This document shows positions 12,553 through 22,708 of a DNA stretch of 64,000 nucleotides, one piece after another. The stretch is from Vanessa cardui. Its lineage: Eukaryota > Arthropoda > Insecta > Lepidoptera > Nymphalidae. Numbering within the stretch: the first letter of the stretch is position 1; every line of letters starts with the position of its first letter. A model generated the notes under the pieces. The model saw only the letters and a program-made list of their open reading frames with translations, was not told the origin of the DNA and did not search any database. The DNA lies in assembly GCF_905220365.1 (NCBI RefSeq), contig NC_061153.1, positions 1,198,001 to 1,262,000 of the forward strand, read 5' to 3'. Position numbers and translations under genes: made by a program.

Positions 12553-15293
12553 AAATAATAATAATAATAATAATAACTCTTTATTGTACACATACACTAA
12601 AAAAATAAATTTTACATTCAATAACACAATATATAAAAAGAAGAAATGTACAACAGGCGGTCTTATCGCTTAAAAGCGATTTCTTCCAGACAACCAGCGT
12701 GGAGGAGTTAATGAGAAAAAGCGGAAAGCGGGTGTACAGCACAGGGTTAAATACTATATGAAATTATATTTATACACAAATTATTACACTAGACAAGGTA
12801 GATACACTACAAAAATACCTAAATATATATCAAAACATATAAATATACATACATACACATACATAAACAAATACTCACGTACATATATAAATAAAATAAA
12901 GATAAAGATACATACATACAAACATACATACATACATACATACATACAGCGATCGATTGTGGGAGTCACAGAGAAATTCAAAGTTTAAGGGAGAATAGGA
13001 CTAAATAATATTGAATATAGAAGAGATAGTATGTGCGTGCTCCTGCGAAAGCGTATGGGAAGCCACTTGAGCCCTTCACGAAACTCAGAGACGTGGTCAT
13101 ACTTGCGAAGACCAAATATGAATCGAATACAGAGGTTTTGTAGACGCTTAAGTTTATTCAGCTGATCCTTCCTTAAGTCTAGATAGTAGGTGTCGGCGTA
13201 ATCAAGGATAGGATGAAGAAGAGATCGTGCAAGAGCAACTTTAGTAGGAATAGGAAGAAAATTACGCAACCTTCGTAGTGAACCGATGGATGAAAATATT
13301 TTCCTGCTAACTTCACATATCTGTGGATCCCATGACAGAAATTTATCAAATATTATACCAAAGTTCTTGACAGATTCACTGTAGGGGATAATGACACCAG
13401 CAAAAGTAATTTGCGGCACATTCGAGTAATTAATCCGCGAACTGAGCTGTTGACTTCCGATAATTATAGCTTGCGATTTGGATGGGTTAACCTGCAAACC
13501 AAACTCTCTGCTCCATCTGTTGATACGTTCGAGGTCTTTATTTATGGTACCTATCGTACTAGGCAGATCTTCTAAGCTTGTGTGCATGTAAATCTGGAGA
13601 TCGTCAGCATACAGGTGGTAGGAAGAAAAAATATGTTTAGTCATAGTACTGATAAAAAGTGAAAATAGGAGTGGAGACATCACACCACCTTGCGGTACAC
13701 CGGCTTTGACAGTAGTCCAGTCAGAAAAAGTATCGTTAAGTCTCACTCGAAGCCGGCGACCGTGCAAGTAAGAGTGAAACCAATCAATCGTTAAAGGCGA
13801 TATGTTAAGAGAACGCAATACGGCAAGCAAGATGTCAAAATCTACACTATTGAAGGCATTACTGAAATCGAGTAACGTCAAAACAGTGAGCTGGCGCTTG
13901 TCTTTAGCCATACGAATATCGTCAGTGATTTTTACTAACGCTGTTGTCGTACTATGGCCGGAGCGGAATCCGGATTGAAAGGGATTGAAAAGATTGTATC
14001 TACAGAGGAAGAGGTTAATTTGATTATAAGTTAGACGTTCAAGAACTTTAGAGAGGAAAGGAAGAATAGATATAGGTCGTAGGTCAGAAAAGGTGGTCGA
14101 GGTGGGTTTTTTTGGCAAGGGAATGATTAAAGCATCTTTCCAACAAGAAGGAAATGTGCCACTCTCAATGGAAAAATTGAAAATATTTGCTATTATAGAG
14201 ACTAGATTATCTATAATAGGAATTACCATTTGACGACTAATGCAATCAGTACCAACACTGTTAGACGATACGGCTAGAATATTCTTCTTAACATCACTAC
14301 ACGTGAATTGACTGAATTGAAAAGAGGGAAGATCAGTAGTTATGGAAGATGAAATTTGAGAAATTGTATTTAATTTTGTGGTATTATCAATAGTGACAGA
14401 GCAGGAGAAATGCTGATTTAGTAGATTTAAATTTATGCTTTCAGAATGTAGATCCTGTTGTTGTTTCCCAACTCCTAGGGATCTGAGGAAATTTCAAACT
14501 CGGCCTGAGTCATTTTCCTCAATAACAGACTTATAGATGTGGCGTCGACGTTCATCCCTACACACCCTGTTACAGCGATTCCGAGCTCTCCGGTACTTCT
14601 CACGATTTACATCACTGGGATCAAGTCTAAAATTAGCTTTGGCTATATCCCTTTTCTTTTGCAAAGATTTCACTTCGTCAGTCAACCATGGTACCGGTAG
14701 ATGCTTCAGTAGCACTGGTCGAATAGGAGCATGCTTGTCATAAAGTTGAGTTAAAAGGATATTGAAAGCATTTAATTTCTCATCAATTGATGAAGCATTA
14801 AGCACTCCGGACCAGTCAATATTCGGCACATCCTCAACAAGCCTGTCAAAGTTAACCCTACAAAAATTACGCCTCATAACAATTCTACGTTTAGGTTTAG
14901 GAGGTCGTAGTTTATAAGACAAGAAAAGAAGGTCATTATAGGAAAAGGCAGTAGCAGCACATTGACCGAATGTTTCGACGTGAGTATCAGAAGAGACAAG
15001 GATTAAATCGAGAAGAGAAGGTAAGCAGTTAGGAAATGTGTGAGTCGTAGACAGTGGCAATATGTGCAAATCAGCTGCTTGTACACTGCTTGTAAACCCG
15101 GTAAGCTGTATGATGCCGAAGGGTGACATGATTTTAGCCAGGATTCTGAAATCAAAATAGCATGCAAATTATTATTTTGAAACGAAGTCAGCATATCCGA
15201 AAAATGGGCGGGAACACTCTGAGCATTAATGTGAACTACGTTAAAAAGCTTAGAAGCATCGCTAAAATGTGCGTCTAATTCATCACTAAGACA
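12553..15293 (-). mobile_element. Non-LTR element D (same family as B), inserted in B in opposite orientation
   Basis: On the minus strand the 3' end carries AATAAA and a (TTA)n tail (+ strand AATAATAAT at 12555-12576). The 5' end is near 15293, at the endonuclease start (VVHINAQSVP). Its proteins closely match B's, so a family member jumped into its own relative. The 3' UTR (12553-12984) contains short (ATAC)n runs at about 12840-12951. An internal deletion removes the middle of the endonuclease. Confidence 0.87.
12985..15293 (-). pseudogene. Element D ORF2: deleted endonuclease plus RT
   Basis: The endonuclease start (15290-15110) runs from ILISESWL to SYSLPG, then jumps directly to SSVQAADLHIL; roughly 100 residues with the central active-site motifs are missing. 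The frame is then open to 12985 except for one TGA near 14492 in place of a Trp codon. RT motifs are FSDLRPISILPFLSK, QSGFRSGHSTTTALVK, LLDFSNAFN, GVPQGGVMSPLLF and LYADD (about 13600). The C-terminus stops early (LFSPILP) compared with B. The RT is near intact, but the copy cannot cleave DNA without the endonuclease core. Confidence 0.88.
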
Positions 15294-16940
15294 CTAAAGA
15301 AACTCATTGAGAAGAAAAATCGAGCTAAACTGAAATATAAAATTAATAATTCTGACCTCAATCGCGATACATATAAGAAGGCACGAAATCACTGTAATAC
15401 ATCATGTAGAGATGCTCAACGACGCTATACTCACAGATCTCTCCAAAACGGCGACACCGCAAAAACTTGGAAATTTCTTGAAAAACTTGGAGTTGGTAAA
15501 TCCCGTATTACCCCGATAAATATAGATACTGAACTCTTGAATAAACATTTCTCTCCCTCTTCTACAACAGCAAATTTTGATAAAGGTTCTACGCTGAATT
15601 TTCTTTCATCATTACCAACTTCTAACTTCCCTCCGTTTACCTTCTCCTCTTTCACTGAATGTGATGTTAAAAGGAACATACTGTCCGTGTCCTTGAATGC
15701 CGTTGGTACTGACTGCATAAGCCGTAACATGATCATACCCATCCTAGATATTATTATCCATATCTTAGTCCATATACTTAATTACTCCATCACCTGTTAT
15801 AAATTCCCGGACACGTGGAAAAATGCTCTTATCATCCCAATCCCGAAGAAGTCGAATGCAACTAACTATTGTGGTTTCCGACCGATTTCCATCCTACCAT
15901 TCCTATCTAAAGTCCTTGAAAAGCTAGTATTCCACCAATTAAACCTCTTCCTTAATCAACATTCACTTCTTAATCCTTTACAATCCGGCTTCCGTGCAGG
16001 TCATAGTACGGTCTCTGCTCTCATTAAAGTTACTGACGAAATTCGTTTAGCCATGGACAACAAACAACTCACTATTTTAACACTTTTAGATTTTAGCAAC
16101 GCATTCAACTGCGATGTTTTACTGAGTTTGTTAAGCTCATTTAACATATCTCTAGCAGTGATTGAGTGGTTTCTGAGTTACCTCAAAGGCCGTCGACAAC
16201 GTATACGCCTTAATGAGACGTTTTCCTCATGGTGTAATGTCCAGGCATGGGTACCTCAAGGTGGCGTCTTATCTCCCTTGCTCTTTGCTATTTTCATTAA
16301 TTCCATTTCTCAATATATTTCTTCCTCCAACCATATGATATTCAAATTTATCGCCACACTACGCTTGAAAATCTTCACATTGCGATTGAGGGCATGAATT
16401 ACGACCTACAGAAAAGTCACCAATGGAGTAAACTGTACGGACTTGCTATAAACCCCGGGAACTGAGCAGAAGAACCTATGCTTCACTGAACTCGCTACGA
16501 CGGCTTCGATCTCTTCTACCAATTCCTACCAAAATTATGTTAGCAAATTCTCTCCTTTTACCTATTCTTGATTATGCCGATGCAAGCTATACTAATCTGA
16601 CCGAGGACCAACTCAATAGGCTTGAGCGACTTCAAAATCTCGCCATCCGGTTCATATTCTGCCTTCGCAAATATGACCACATTTCTGTATTTCGTTCAAA
16701 GCTCAAGTGGCTCCCTATTCGTTTTCGCCGGAACTTGCATATTTTGTCTCTTCTGTACTGTGGGCTATTTAATTTAAGGGCTCCTTCTTATTTAAAGGAG
16801 AAATTTGAATTTCTAGGTGATCCTTCTCTTTTGAGATCTTCCCGGAGTTTTACACTAAAAATACCGGCATATAAAACAAAATTCTGCAGTGAATCTGTTA
16901 CCGTGCAGGCGATTAAGTTGTGGAATAATTTATCGTTACA
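15294..16940 (+). pseudogene. Element B RT and C-terminal half (YADD lost)
   Basis: Continuation of B after D. A linker (KTLKKLIEKKNRAKLK) leads to RT motifs GFRPISILPFLSK, QSGFRAGHSTVSALIK, TLLDFSNAFN and VPQGGVLSPLLF. At about 16335 a deletion with a frame change removes the catalytic YADD. The following residues (IQIYRHTTLENL) are readable in another frame. A stop lies near 16463, then the C-terminal region reopens at 16537-16940 (LPILDYADASY, WLPIRFRR). The RT active site is destroyed. Confidence 0.85.
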
Positions 16941-17118
16941 ATGCATACTGCTGATCTCTACTCCTACCACTACACGCCAGTACATATCATCAAAGAAGGA
17001 GATCCTGCGAGGAGACTAGACTTCTGTAATTTTATGCTCAACGCAGATTTAGAAGATCCGTTGTTATTTAGAAGAATCTTGTGGACTGATGAGTCAAAAT
17101 TCGACCATTCCAAATCAG
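16941..17118 (+). pseudogene. Tc1/mariner-type transposase fragment
   Basis: About 55 codons read HYTPVHII, then ARRLDFCNFML, and end in RILWTDESKF. The phrase WTDESKF is the usual surrounding of a catalytic Asp in IS630/Tc1/mariner DDE transposases. No N-terminal DNA-binding domain, terminal repeats or remaining catalytic residues are visible. It abuts the end of element B, so it is a small relic, either inserted or from a chimeric copy. Confidence 0.6.
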
Positions 17119-17887
17119 AAGCACAAATCAAGGTCCAGTTAACAAGCACAGTCACGAATAGGAAGAAATGGTCCAGAAAACAAGCCAAATCGAGTAAAAA
17201 ACCAAGAGCACTATGTATCGCATCTACCACGGACGAATCTCGTAAGCAGACTGAATAAGGAATTAAGGAATTACCAAAAAGCACACACAATAACAACAAA
17301 ATAGTTTTTACCTATCCCTCTCGTAGCTATTTACATTAAAAAATGTCCCGCTCGCACTCATTGCAGGACGATAGGCGCTGCGAGCGGCTTAACGTTTGTT
17401 ACTCGGGCGTCTTTGTTTTAAGATTTTTTCCAAGAATTCTAATAATACCCTATGTTATTATACCTTATCGGAAAGTTGAAGAGCTGTAGATATTTTTTAG
17501 CACATCTGCAGTACATCTGTCATAGACTTTTTTAAAGATATCTTACAAATAAAAAATTTTTTTTTTAAAATGTAATTATTTTTTTAACAATTGACTGTCT
17601 ACTACGACTTATTTGGTATAGTTACTGGCAGTTTTGTAGCTTAAAATAATAAAGTAACTAACCCTCTACTCAAAACTAGCAAAAAGAATACAAAATTGGG
17701 ACAAAAAACAAAAATGAAGGGGCAATCGACAAAAAATCTGTAATTTTTATAAAATAAATTCAAATGCCAATAACTTGAGAAGGGTTAGGTTTAGGATATG
17801 GGGTTCCATAGTCAAATCGGTTAGGAATGATGGAATCTATCCTCTCTTAAAGGATTTCGGTCGACTTAACCTGTAACCCTGTATACA
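17119..17887. other. AT-rich intergenic stretch without a supported gene
   Basis: No protein or RNA feature could be supported. It includes homopolymer-rich DNA around 17540-17590 and a GC-richer patch at 17345-17420 with a short inverted motif around CGCTGCGAGCGG. Confidence 0.5.
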
Positions 17888-18081
17888 TAAAATAATAATG
17901 GGCGATTTTAATACTTGTCTTCTTAAAAATGACTCTCGAACTTCTCGCTGTACTTCTATTGTACAAGCAGCTGATTTGCACATATTGCCACTGTCTACGA
18001 CTCACACATTTCCTAACTGCTTACCTTCTCTTCTCGATTTAATCCTTGTCTCTTCTGATACTCACGTCGAAACATTCGTAC
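17888..18081 (+). pseudogene. B/D-family endonuclease fragment
   Basis: Encodes MGDFNTCLLK, then VQAADLHILPLSTTHTFPN and LLDLILVSSDTHVETF. The last part appears identical to D's endonuclease segment near 14980-15095. It stops exactly at the start of the (TGTA)n array, so it is a third copy of the family, cut on both sides. Confidence 0.85.
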
Positions 18082-18082
<1 letters not shown>

Positions 18083-18112
<30 letters not shown>

Positions 18113-19093
18113 TGTATGTATGTATGTATGTATGTATGTATGTATGTATGTATGTATGTATGTATGTATGTATGTATGTATGTATGTATGTATGTATGTA
18201 TGTATGTATGTATGTATGTATGTATGTATGTATGTATGTATGTATGTATGTATGTATGTATGTATGTATGTATGTATGTATGTATGTATGTATGTATGTA
18301 TGTATGTATGTATGTATGTATGTATGTATGTATGTATGTATGTATGTATGTATGTATGTATGTATGTATGTATGTATGTATGTATGTATGTATGTATGTA
18401 TGTATGTATGTATGTATGTATGTATGTATGTATGTATGTATGTATGTATGTATGTATGTATGTATGTATGTATGTATGTATGTATGTATGTATGTATGTA
18501 TGTATGTATGTATGTATGTATGTATGTATGTATGTATGTATGTATGTATGTATGTATGTATGTATGTATGTATGTATGTATGTATGTATGTATGTATGTA
18601 TGTATGTATGTATGTATGTATGTATGTATGTATGTATGTATGTATGTATGTATGTATGTATGTATGTATGTATGTATGTATGTATGTATGTATGTATGTA
18701 TGTATGTATGTATGTATGTATGTATGTATGTATGTATGTATGTATGTATGTATGTATGTATGTATGTATGTATGTATGTATGTATGTATGTATGTATGTA
18801 TGTATGTATGTATGTATGTATGTATGTATGTATGTATGTATGTATGTATGTATGTATGTATGTATGTATGTATGTATGTATGTATGTATGTATGTATGTA
18901 TGTATGTATGTATGTATGTATGTATGTATGTATGTATATAGTATGTATGTATGTATGTATGTATGTATGTATGTATGTATGTATGTATGTATGTATGTAT
19001 GTATGTATGTATGTATGTATGTATGTATGTATGTATGTATGTATGTATGTATGTATGTATGTATGTATGTATGTATGTATGTATGTATGTATG

Positions 19094-19123
<30 letters not shown>
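18083..19123. repeat. (TGTA)n microsatellite, about 260 units
   Basis: About 1041 bp of pure ATGT/TGTA repeats with a single visible interruption at about 18937-18941 (TATATAG) that shifts phase. All reading frames are open on both strands only because the 4-bp unit contains no stop, so they are not genes. Its true length in the genome is uncertain because assemblers compress or stretch such arrays. Confidence 0.98.
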
Positions 19124-19124
<1 letters not shown>

Positions 19125-19194
19125 GTATAAAAAACAACAAAATATAAAAAAAAACTTTTTATATTGACGAATTATTATTATTAGTATAATTTTT

Positions 19195-19294
19195 TTTAGT
19201 CGAATTGCTTTAGTCGAATTGCTAATAGTCGAATTGTTTTTTAGACGAATTGCTTTAGTCGAATTGTTTTAGACGAATCGTTTTAGATGAATTT
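19195..19294. repeat. Imperfect 11-16-bp minisatellite with core TAGTCGAATTG
   Basis: About seven units of TAG(T/A)CGAATTG separated by CT or T runs. Variants are TAGACGAATTG, TAGACGAATCG and TAGATGAATT. A related GTCGAATTGCG sits at 19320 inside the RT of element F, so the array may have grown from that coding edge. Confidence 0.8.
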
Positions 19295-19299
19295 TCCGC

Positions 19300-19883
19300 A
19301 AATCCATCATTTGGCTGCGTCGAATTGCGTATAGAAAGACATATAAAGTTTGTTTTTGTTGTGTTAAGCGTAAGAAGATTATCATTTAGCCATTCCGAAA
19401 CTTGAATTAGCCCTAAGTTTGCGTGTTTGTAAACATCGTCTCAAGTATTGCCACAGAAAACTATTGCAGTGTCATCGGCGTAAGAGAAGACCTGACCTGA
19501 ATCAATTTCTAATTTGCAGAGGTCATTTAGATATATAAGAAAGAGGGTTGGACCCAAAATACTCCCCTGTGGGACGCCATAGGTGACATTTGCATCCTCA
19601 CTAATATGTTGCCCAATTTTTACGCACTGTACGCGATCATTTAAGTAAGATTAAGTGAAGTACCACGAATTCCAATTTGTTCTAACTTGTGTACAAGAAT
19701 AGGAATAGAGACTGTGTCGAATACTTTTTTTAAGTCAAGAAATACTGTTAAGCACTTTGTATCTTGGTCAAGTTTATTAACAATTAGATCAGTAAGATCT
19801 GTAATTGCGTCTTCTGTAAATAAATGTTTTCTGAATCCAAATTGTGTCTTAGCCTTAGTAAATTACCTAAACTTGTTAAGGTT
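19300..19883 (-). pseudogene. Element F RT core fragment
   Basis: Read on minus: TQFGFRKHLFTEDAI, then FLDLKKVFDTVSIP, a stop near 19652, VTYGVPQGSILGPTLFLIYL, and YADD in FSYADDTAIVF (about 19480), then WLNDNLLTLN. It ends near 19300 and runs into the minisatellite. It carries two stops and has no thumb. It is homologous to 56200-56700 of element U. Confidence 0.85.
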
Positions 19884-19888
19884 AGGTT

Positions 19889-19903
19889 AGGTTAGTTAAA
19901 CTT
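19889..19903. repeat. Target-site duplication of element G, left copy
   Basis: AGGTTAGTTAAACTT, repeated exactly at 21333-21347. It sits right next to GGTTAGGTTAGG, a short run resembling the insect telomeric TTAGG repeat. Confidence 0.88.
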
Positions 19904-19910
19904 AACCCCT

Positions 19911-20920
19911 GTGTTAGTCGCGGGGGACTTCAATGCCAAATCAACGGCTTGGGGTTCCCCTGTGACGGATGTCAGGGGCGAGGCGTTGGAGGAGTGGGCC
20001 GTGTCGCTGGGACTCACCCCCATTAACAGCGGATCGGAGAGCACGTGCGTGCGGCAACAGGGCGAGTCGATCGTCGACATCACGTTTGCGTCCAACGCCC
20101 TAGCCCGCCGTGTTCGAGGCTGGAGGGTGGAGACGGAGGTGGAGACTCTATCGAACCACCGATACATCCGGTTTGATGTCTCCGCGGTTCCCGTTCCCGA
20201 TATGGGCGGACGCGCTGAGCGCCCGCAACGTCGCTTCGCTGCGACGTCCGCAGCGGGTGATGGCGCTCAGAGCGGCTCGGGCGTATCGAACGGTGTTCTA
20301 CACCGCAGCCTGTCTGCTGTCCGCAAGCCCGCCATGGGACCTCGAGGCCGAGATCAACTCGAGCGTCTACTGGCGGGCCAAGGCTGTAAGAGCGGAGGGG
20401 AACTCACCCCAAGTCCTGTAGTGGAGGCTGGAGGCAGGAACGGCTGCGAGTTCCGGATACCGGTGGGGAACTCGTGGCGGCGATCCGGCCCGTTTTGAGA
20501 GAGTGGGTCGAGCGCAAGCACGGCCCACTGCCGTACCACCTGACGCAGCTCCTGACCGGCCACGGGTGCTTCGCCAAATACCTGCGTGACGTGGTCGGCA
20601 GAGAGCCTGCACCGACGTGCCACCACTGTGGCAACGAAGCCGTGGACACGGCCGAGCACACGCGCGCAGAGTGCCCAGCCTGGGCGGAGCCTCGCGCAGC
20701 CCTGTTCACAGCTATCGGACGAGACGTTTCACTTCCGGCCTTAGTGCGCAAAATAGTCGCGAGCGAAGAGGCGTGGGCGGCATTACGAACCTTCAGCGAG
20801 GTCGTAATGTCCGCCAAGGAGAAGGCTGAAAGACAGCGGGAGGACGACACCAACTCCCTCCCGTTGCGTCGACGGAGACCTGGTCGACGATGCCGCGACC
20901 ATCTAGGCCGGTTGCCTTGA
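19911..20920 (+). pseudogene. Element G ORF2: endonuclease fused to RT C-terminus and CCHC tail
   Basis: Endonuclease half: LVAGDFNAKSTAWGSP, then SGSESTCVRQQGESIVDI and TLSNHRYI, resembling R1/TRAS endonucleases and P's own (SESTCVRWQGESVVDL). Near 20225 it passes directly into RT C-terminal sequence (RVMALRAARAYRTVFY, ASPPWDLEAE in the next frame), so the entire palm is missing. A second frame change near 20420 leads to YHLTQLLTGHGCFAKYL and a CCHC-like finger, CHHC...H....C (about 20625-20680). The C-terminus is Arg-rich. Confidence 0.87.
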
Positions 20921-20929
20921 CCTGATTTG

Positions 20930-21025
20930 ACGCAGCGGCAGCGGACCTTTACATCCGCTGCCGCATCACCCGGACGTGACATAGCGTAGTCGGCAGCGGA
21001 CCTTTACACCCGCTGCCGCCTAGCC
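20930..21025 (+). other. Twin GC hairpins in the 3' UTR of element G
   Basis: GGCAGCGGACCTTTACATCCGCTGCC (about 20936-20962) and a near copy with CCC (about 20991-21017), each self-complementary around a TTTACA loop. Paired 3' UTR hairpins are plausible recognition structures for the element's RT, by analogy with R2/R1 3' UTR recognition. This is an inference from sequence. Confidence 0.6.
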
Positions 21026-21332
21026 TCCAGTGGCGGACTCGGGGGAGTCCGTCACGGTTCTAACGGAGGCGGAGACGGAAGCGTGCCGCAATATCCTGGC
21101 ACGCTCTCGAGACGAGTCGCCCTTCTACAGCGACGGCCGCTGGCAGGGCCGCGGTGGTGAGCCACGTGCGTTCCCGCAGTCCTGCCGCCTTGCGGCGAAG
21201 GCGGAGATCCTAGGAGGTTTTAGTGGGTAGGACGGGGCCTTCTGCCCCGGGAGTCCCACATATCCGTCCCGGTCCCCCCTTTCGACCGGGCGGAATGCAT
21301 AAATGCATTTCCTCCTAGTAAAACAAAAAAAA

Positions 21333-21347
21333 AGGTTAGTTAAACTT
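21333..21347. repeat. Target-site duplication of element G, right copy
   Basis: AGGTTAGTTAAACTT, identical to 19889-19903, directly after the poly(A) tail. Confidence 0.88.
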
Positions 21348-22685
21348 GTTTAGGTAATTTACAATACGTTTGTTTATAAGTTTTTCAAGAATCTTAGCAA
21401 TAGATGGTAGGACAGAAATTGGTCTGTAGTTACTAACTTCATCTATATTTCCACTCTTGTACACGGGTGTAATAATTGATTTCTTCAGTGCTATTGGGAA
21501 AACTCCAGTCTTAAAACACAGATTTGCTAATTGAGTGAGAAAGGGTAGCAGAAAACTCCTGCATAATTTTTTACTCGTAGAATTTGTTTGCAACAAAATG
21601 TGATCTACTTCAAAAGGTTCTGCATCAAGTAAGACAAAAGAAGACACATAAGTTGTCACTGGTGAAAATTTGTAGCGTGAAACTTTATCGGTCGATATGA
21701 TTTTTTCTGCCAAATCTTTACCAATATTAGCAAAAAAATTGTTTACAAAATTTACAGAAAGTGTTGACGATGGTAGAATATCAAGTAAGTTAGTATTAGT
21801 AGTTTTACATTCTTTGAATTGTGTTATTTCATTGATTATAGGCCATAAAATTTTATTATTTTTACAAGATTTACCTAATTTTTCTTTGTTATATTTACGT
21901 TTAACTTTTTTAATAAGAGAATTACATAAATTTCTATATCTTCGATAAGTAATTTTAAATATTTCATTATTGGGATCTAATTTAAGTTTTCTTTGCATGT
22001 CCATTTCTATTTTTAATACAGCGTAGTATGCCCTGTGTTATATAAGATTTAATAGTTTGTTTGATTCTAGAAATAGTAATAGTTTTAGTGTGCTCTGTAA
22101 GAGAGAATTTTTTTTTTTTAATCAAGAGATCCGTATAAACATTTGGGTCAGTGTAGAGAAAAAGTTCTGCCAGATTCTGTTCTTGTAGTAATTTACAAGC
22201 GTTTTCGTAATCGACTGTTGTTTTAGTTGCTTGATTTTTGTTTGATTGGGTTACACTATCAGATAAATTAAGTAAAATCATAAGATGATCCGTTATAGAT
22301 GTGTTTAGAACAGCAACGGTTGCTAAGGTTAACTTTTTGTTTATTTTTAACATAAAATGATATAGACATGATTGATCCCTTGTAGGAAACATGTGCCCGG
22401 GCAGGATACCATGCATTATTAATGATGTAAGATATTTTTGTCGATTATTTCGCTCATAGGTTTGTGTAGTTTCTTTAGCGATTATATTTATATTAATGTC
22501 GTCCGTGATTATAATATTATGTCGTGATTTGATCGAATTCAAATGTGCTAGTAGCGAAATAATGTAGTCTTCACCGATCTATAGATGGCCAAAATTATAC
22601 TATTGTGTATCATTATTTCTAATCCAGACGCATGCACTAAGTTCATTTCCTTTACTTTCACTTTATGTTCATTTTTAACGTAAAC
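21336..22685 (-). pseudogene. Element F endonuclease C-terminus and RT N-terminus
   Basis: From 22685 the minus strand reads IILAIYRS, then NIIITDDINI (the DFN-type motif), SITDHLMILL, a linker rich in Lys/Arg, and RT fingers ITPVYKSG, VSNYRPISVLPSIAKILEKL. Frame breaks lie near 22560 and 21990. The endonuclease N-terminus is missing at the junction with the errantivirus (22686). This copy preserves the RT finger region that element U lacks. Confidence 0.85.
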
Positions 22686-22697
22686 GCTAACATAACT

Positions 22698-22708
22698 CCT
22701 CCCCCCTT
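22698..22708 (-). promoter_or_regulatory. Polypurine tract of provirus H
   Basis: Minus strand AAGGGGGGAGG immediately upstream of the LTR start AGTTATGTTAGC (22697-22686). It would prime plus-strand DNA synthesis. Only 12 nt of LTR follow before F's endonuclease sequence begins. Confidence 0.85.

Larger units (their letters stand above)
19904..21332 (+). mobile_element. R1-like element G: 5'-truncated, internally deleted, poly(A)-tailed
   Basis: A GC-rich block in AT-rich surroundings, flanked by the 15-bp duplication and ending in AAAACAAAAAAAAA at 21320-21332, which are hallmarks of target-primed insertion. It contains part of an endonuclease, the RT C-terminal domain and a zinc-finger tail, but no RT catalytic palm. 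It is therefore non-autonomous. Confidence 0.92.
19295..22685 (-). mobile_element. Non-LTR element F (same family as U), split by R1-like element G
   Basis: Minus-strand relic. Endonuclease and RT N-terminus are at 21348-22685, and the RT core is at 19300-19883 after G. ORF1 of the same family lies at 31725-32461, beyond the errantivirus, in the same orientation. The simplest reading is that one element was split by H, with part of the endonuclease lost. Confidence 0.78.

Noticed and set aside
12784..12981. 65-codon minus frame (CMYVCMYVC) and its plus-strand counterpart near 12758-12988
   Set aside because: Arises from short ATAC repeats in the 3' UTR of element D.
16941..17258. 105-codon frame as an intact transposase
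   Set aside because: Only the first about 55 codons look like a Tc1/mariner transposase; the remainder is low-information and the other catalytic residues are absent.
18013..19167. Several 345-375-codon open frames on both strands (MYVC.. and THTYI.. repeats)
   Set aside because: They are forced by the stop-free 4-bp microsatellite and carry no gene-like sequence.
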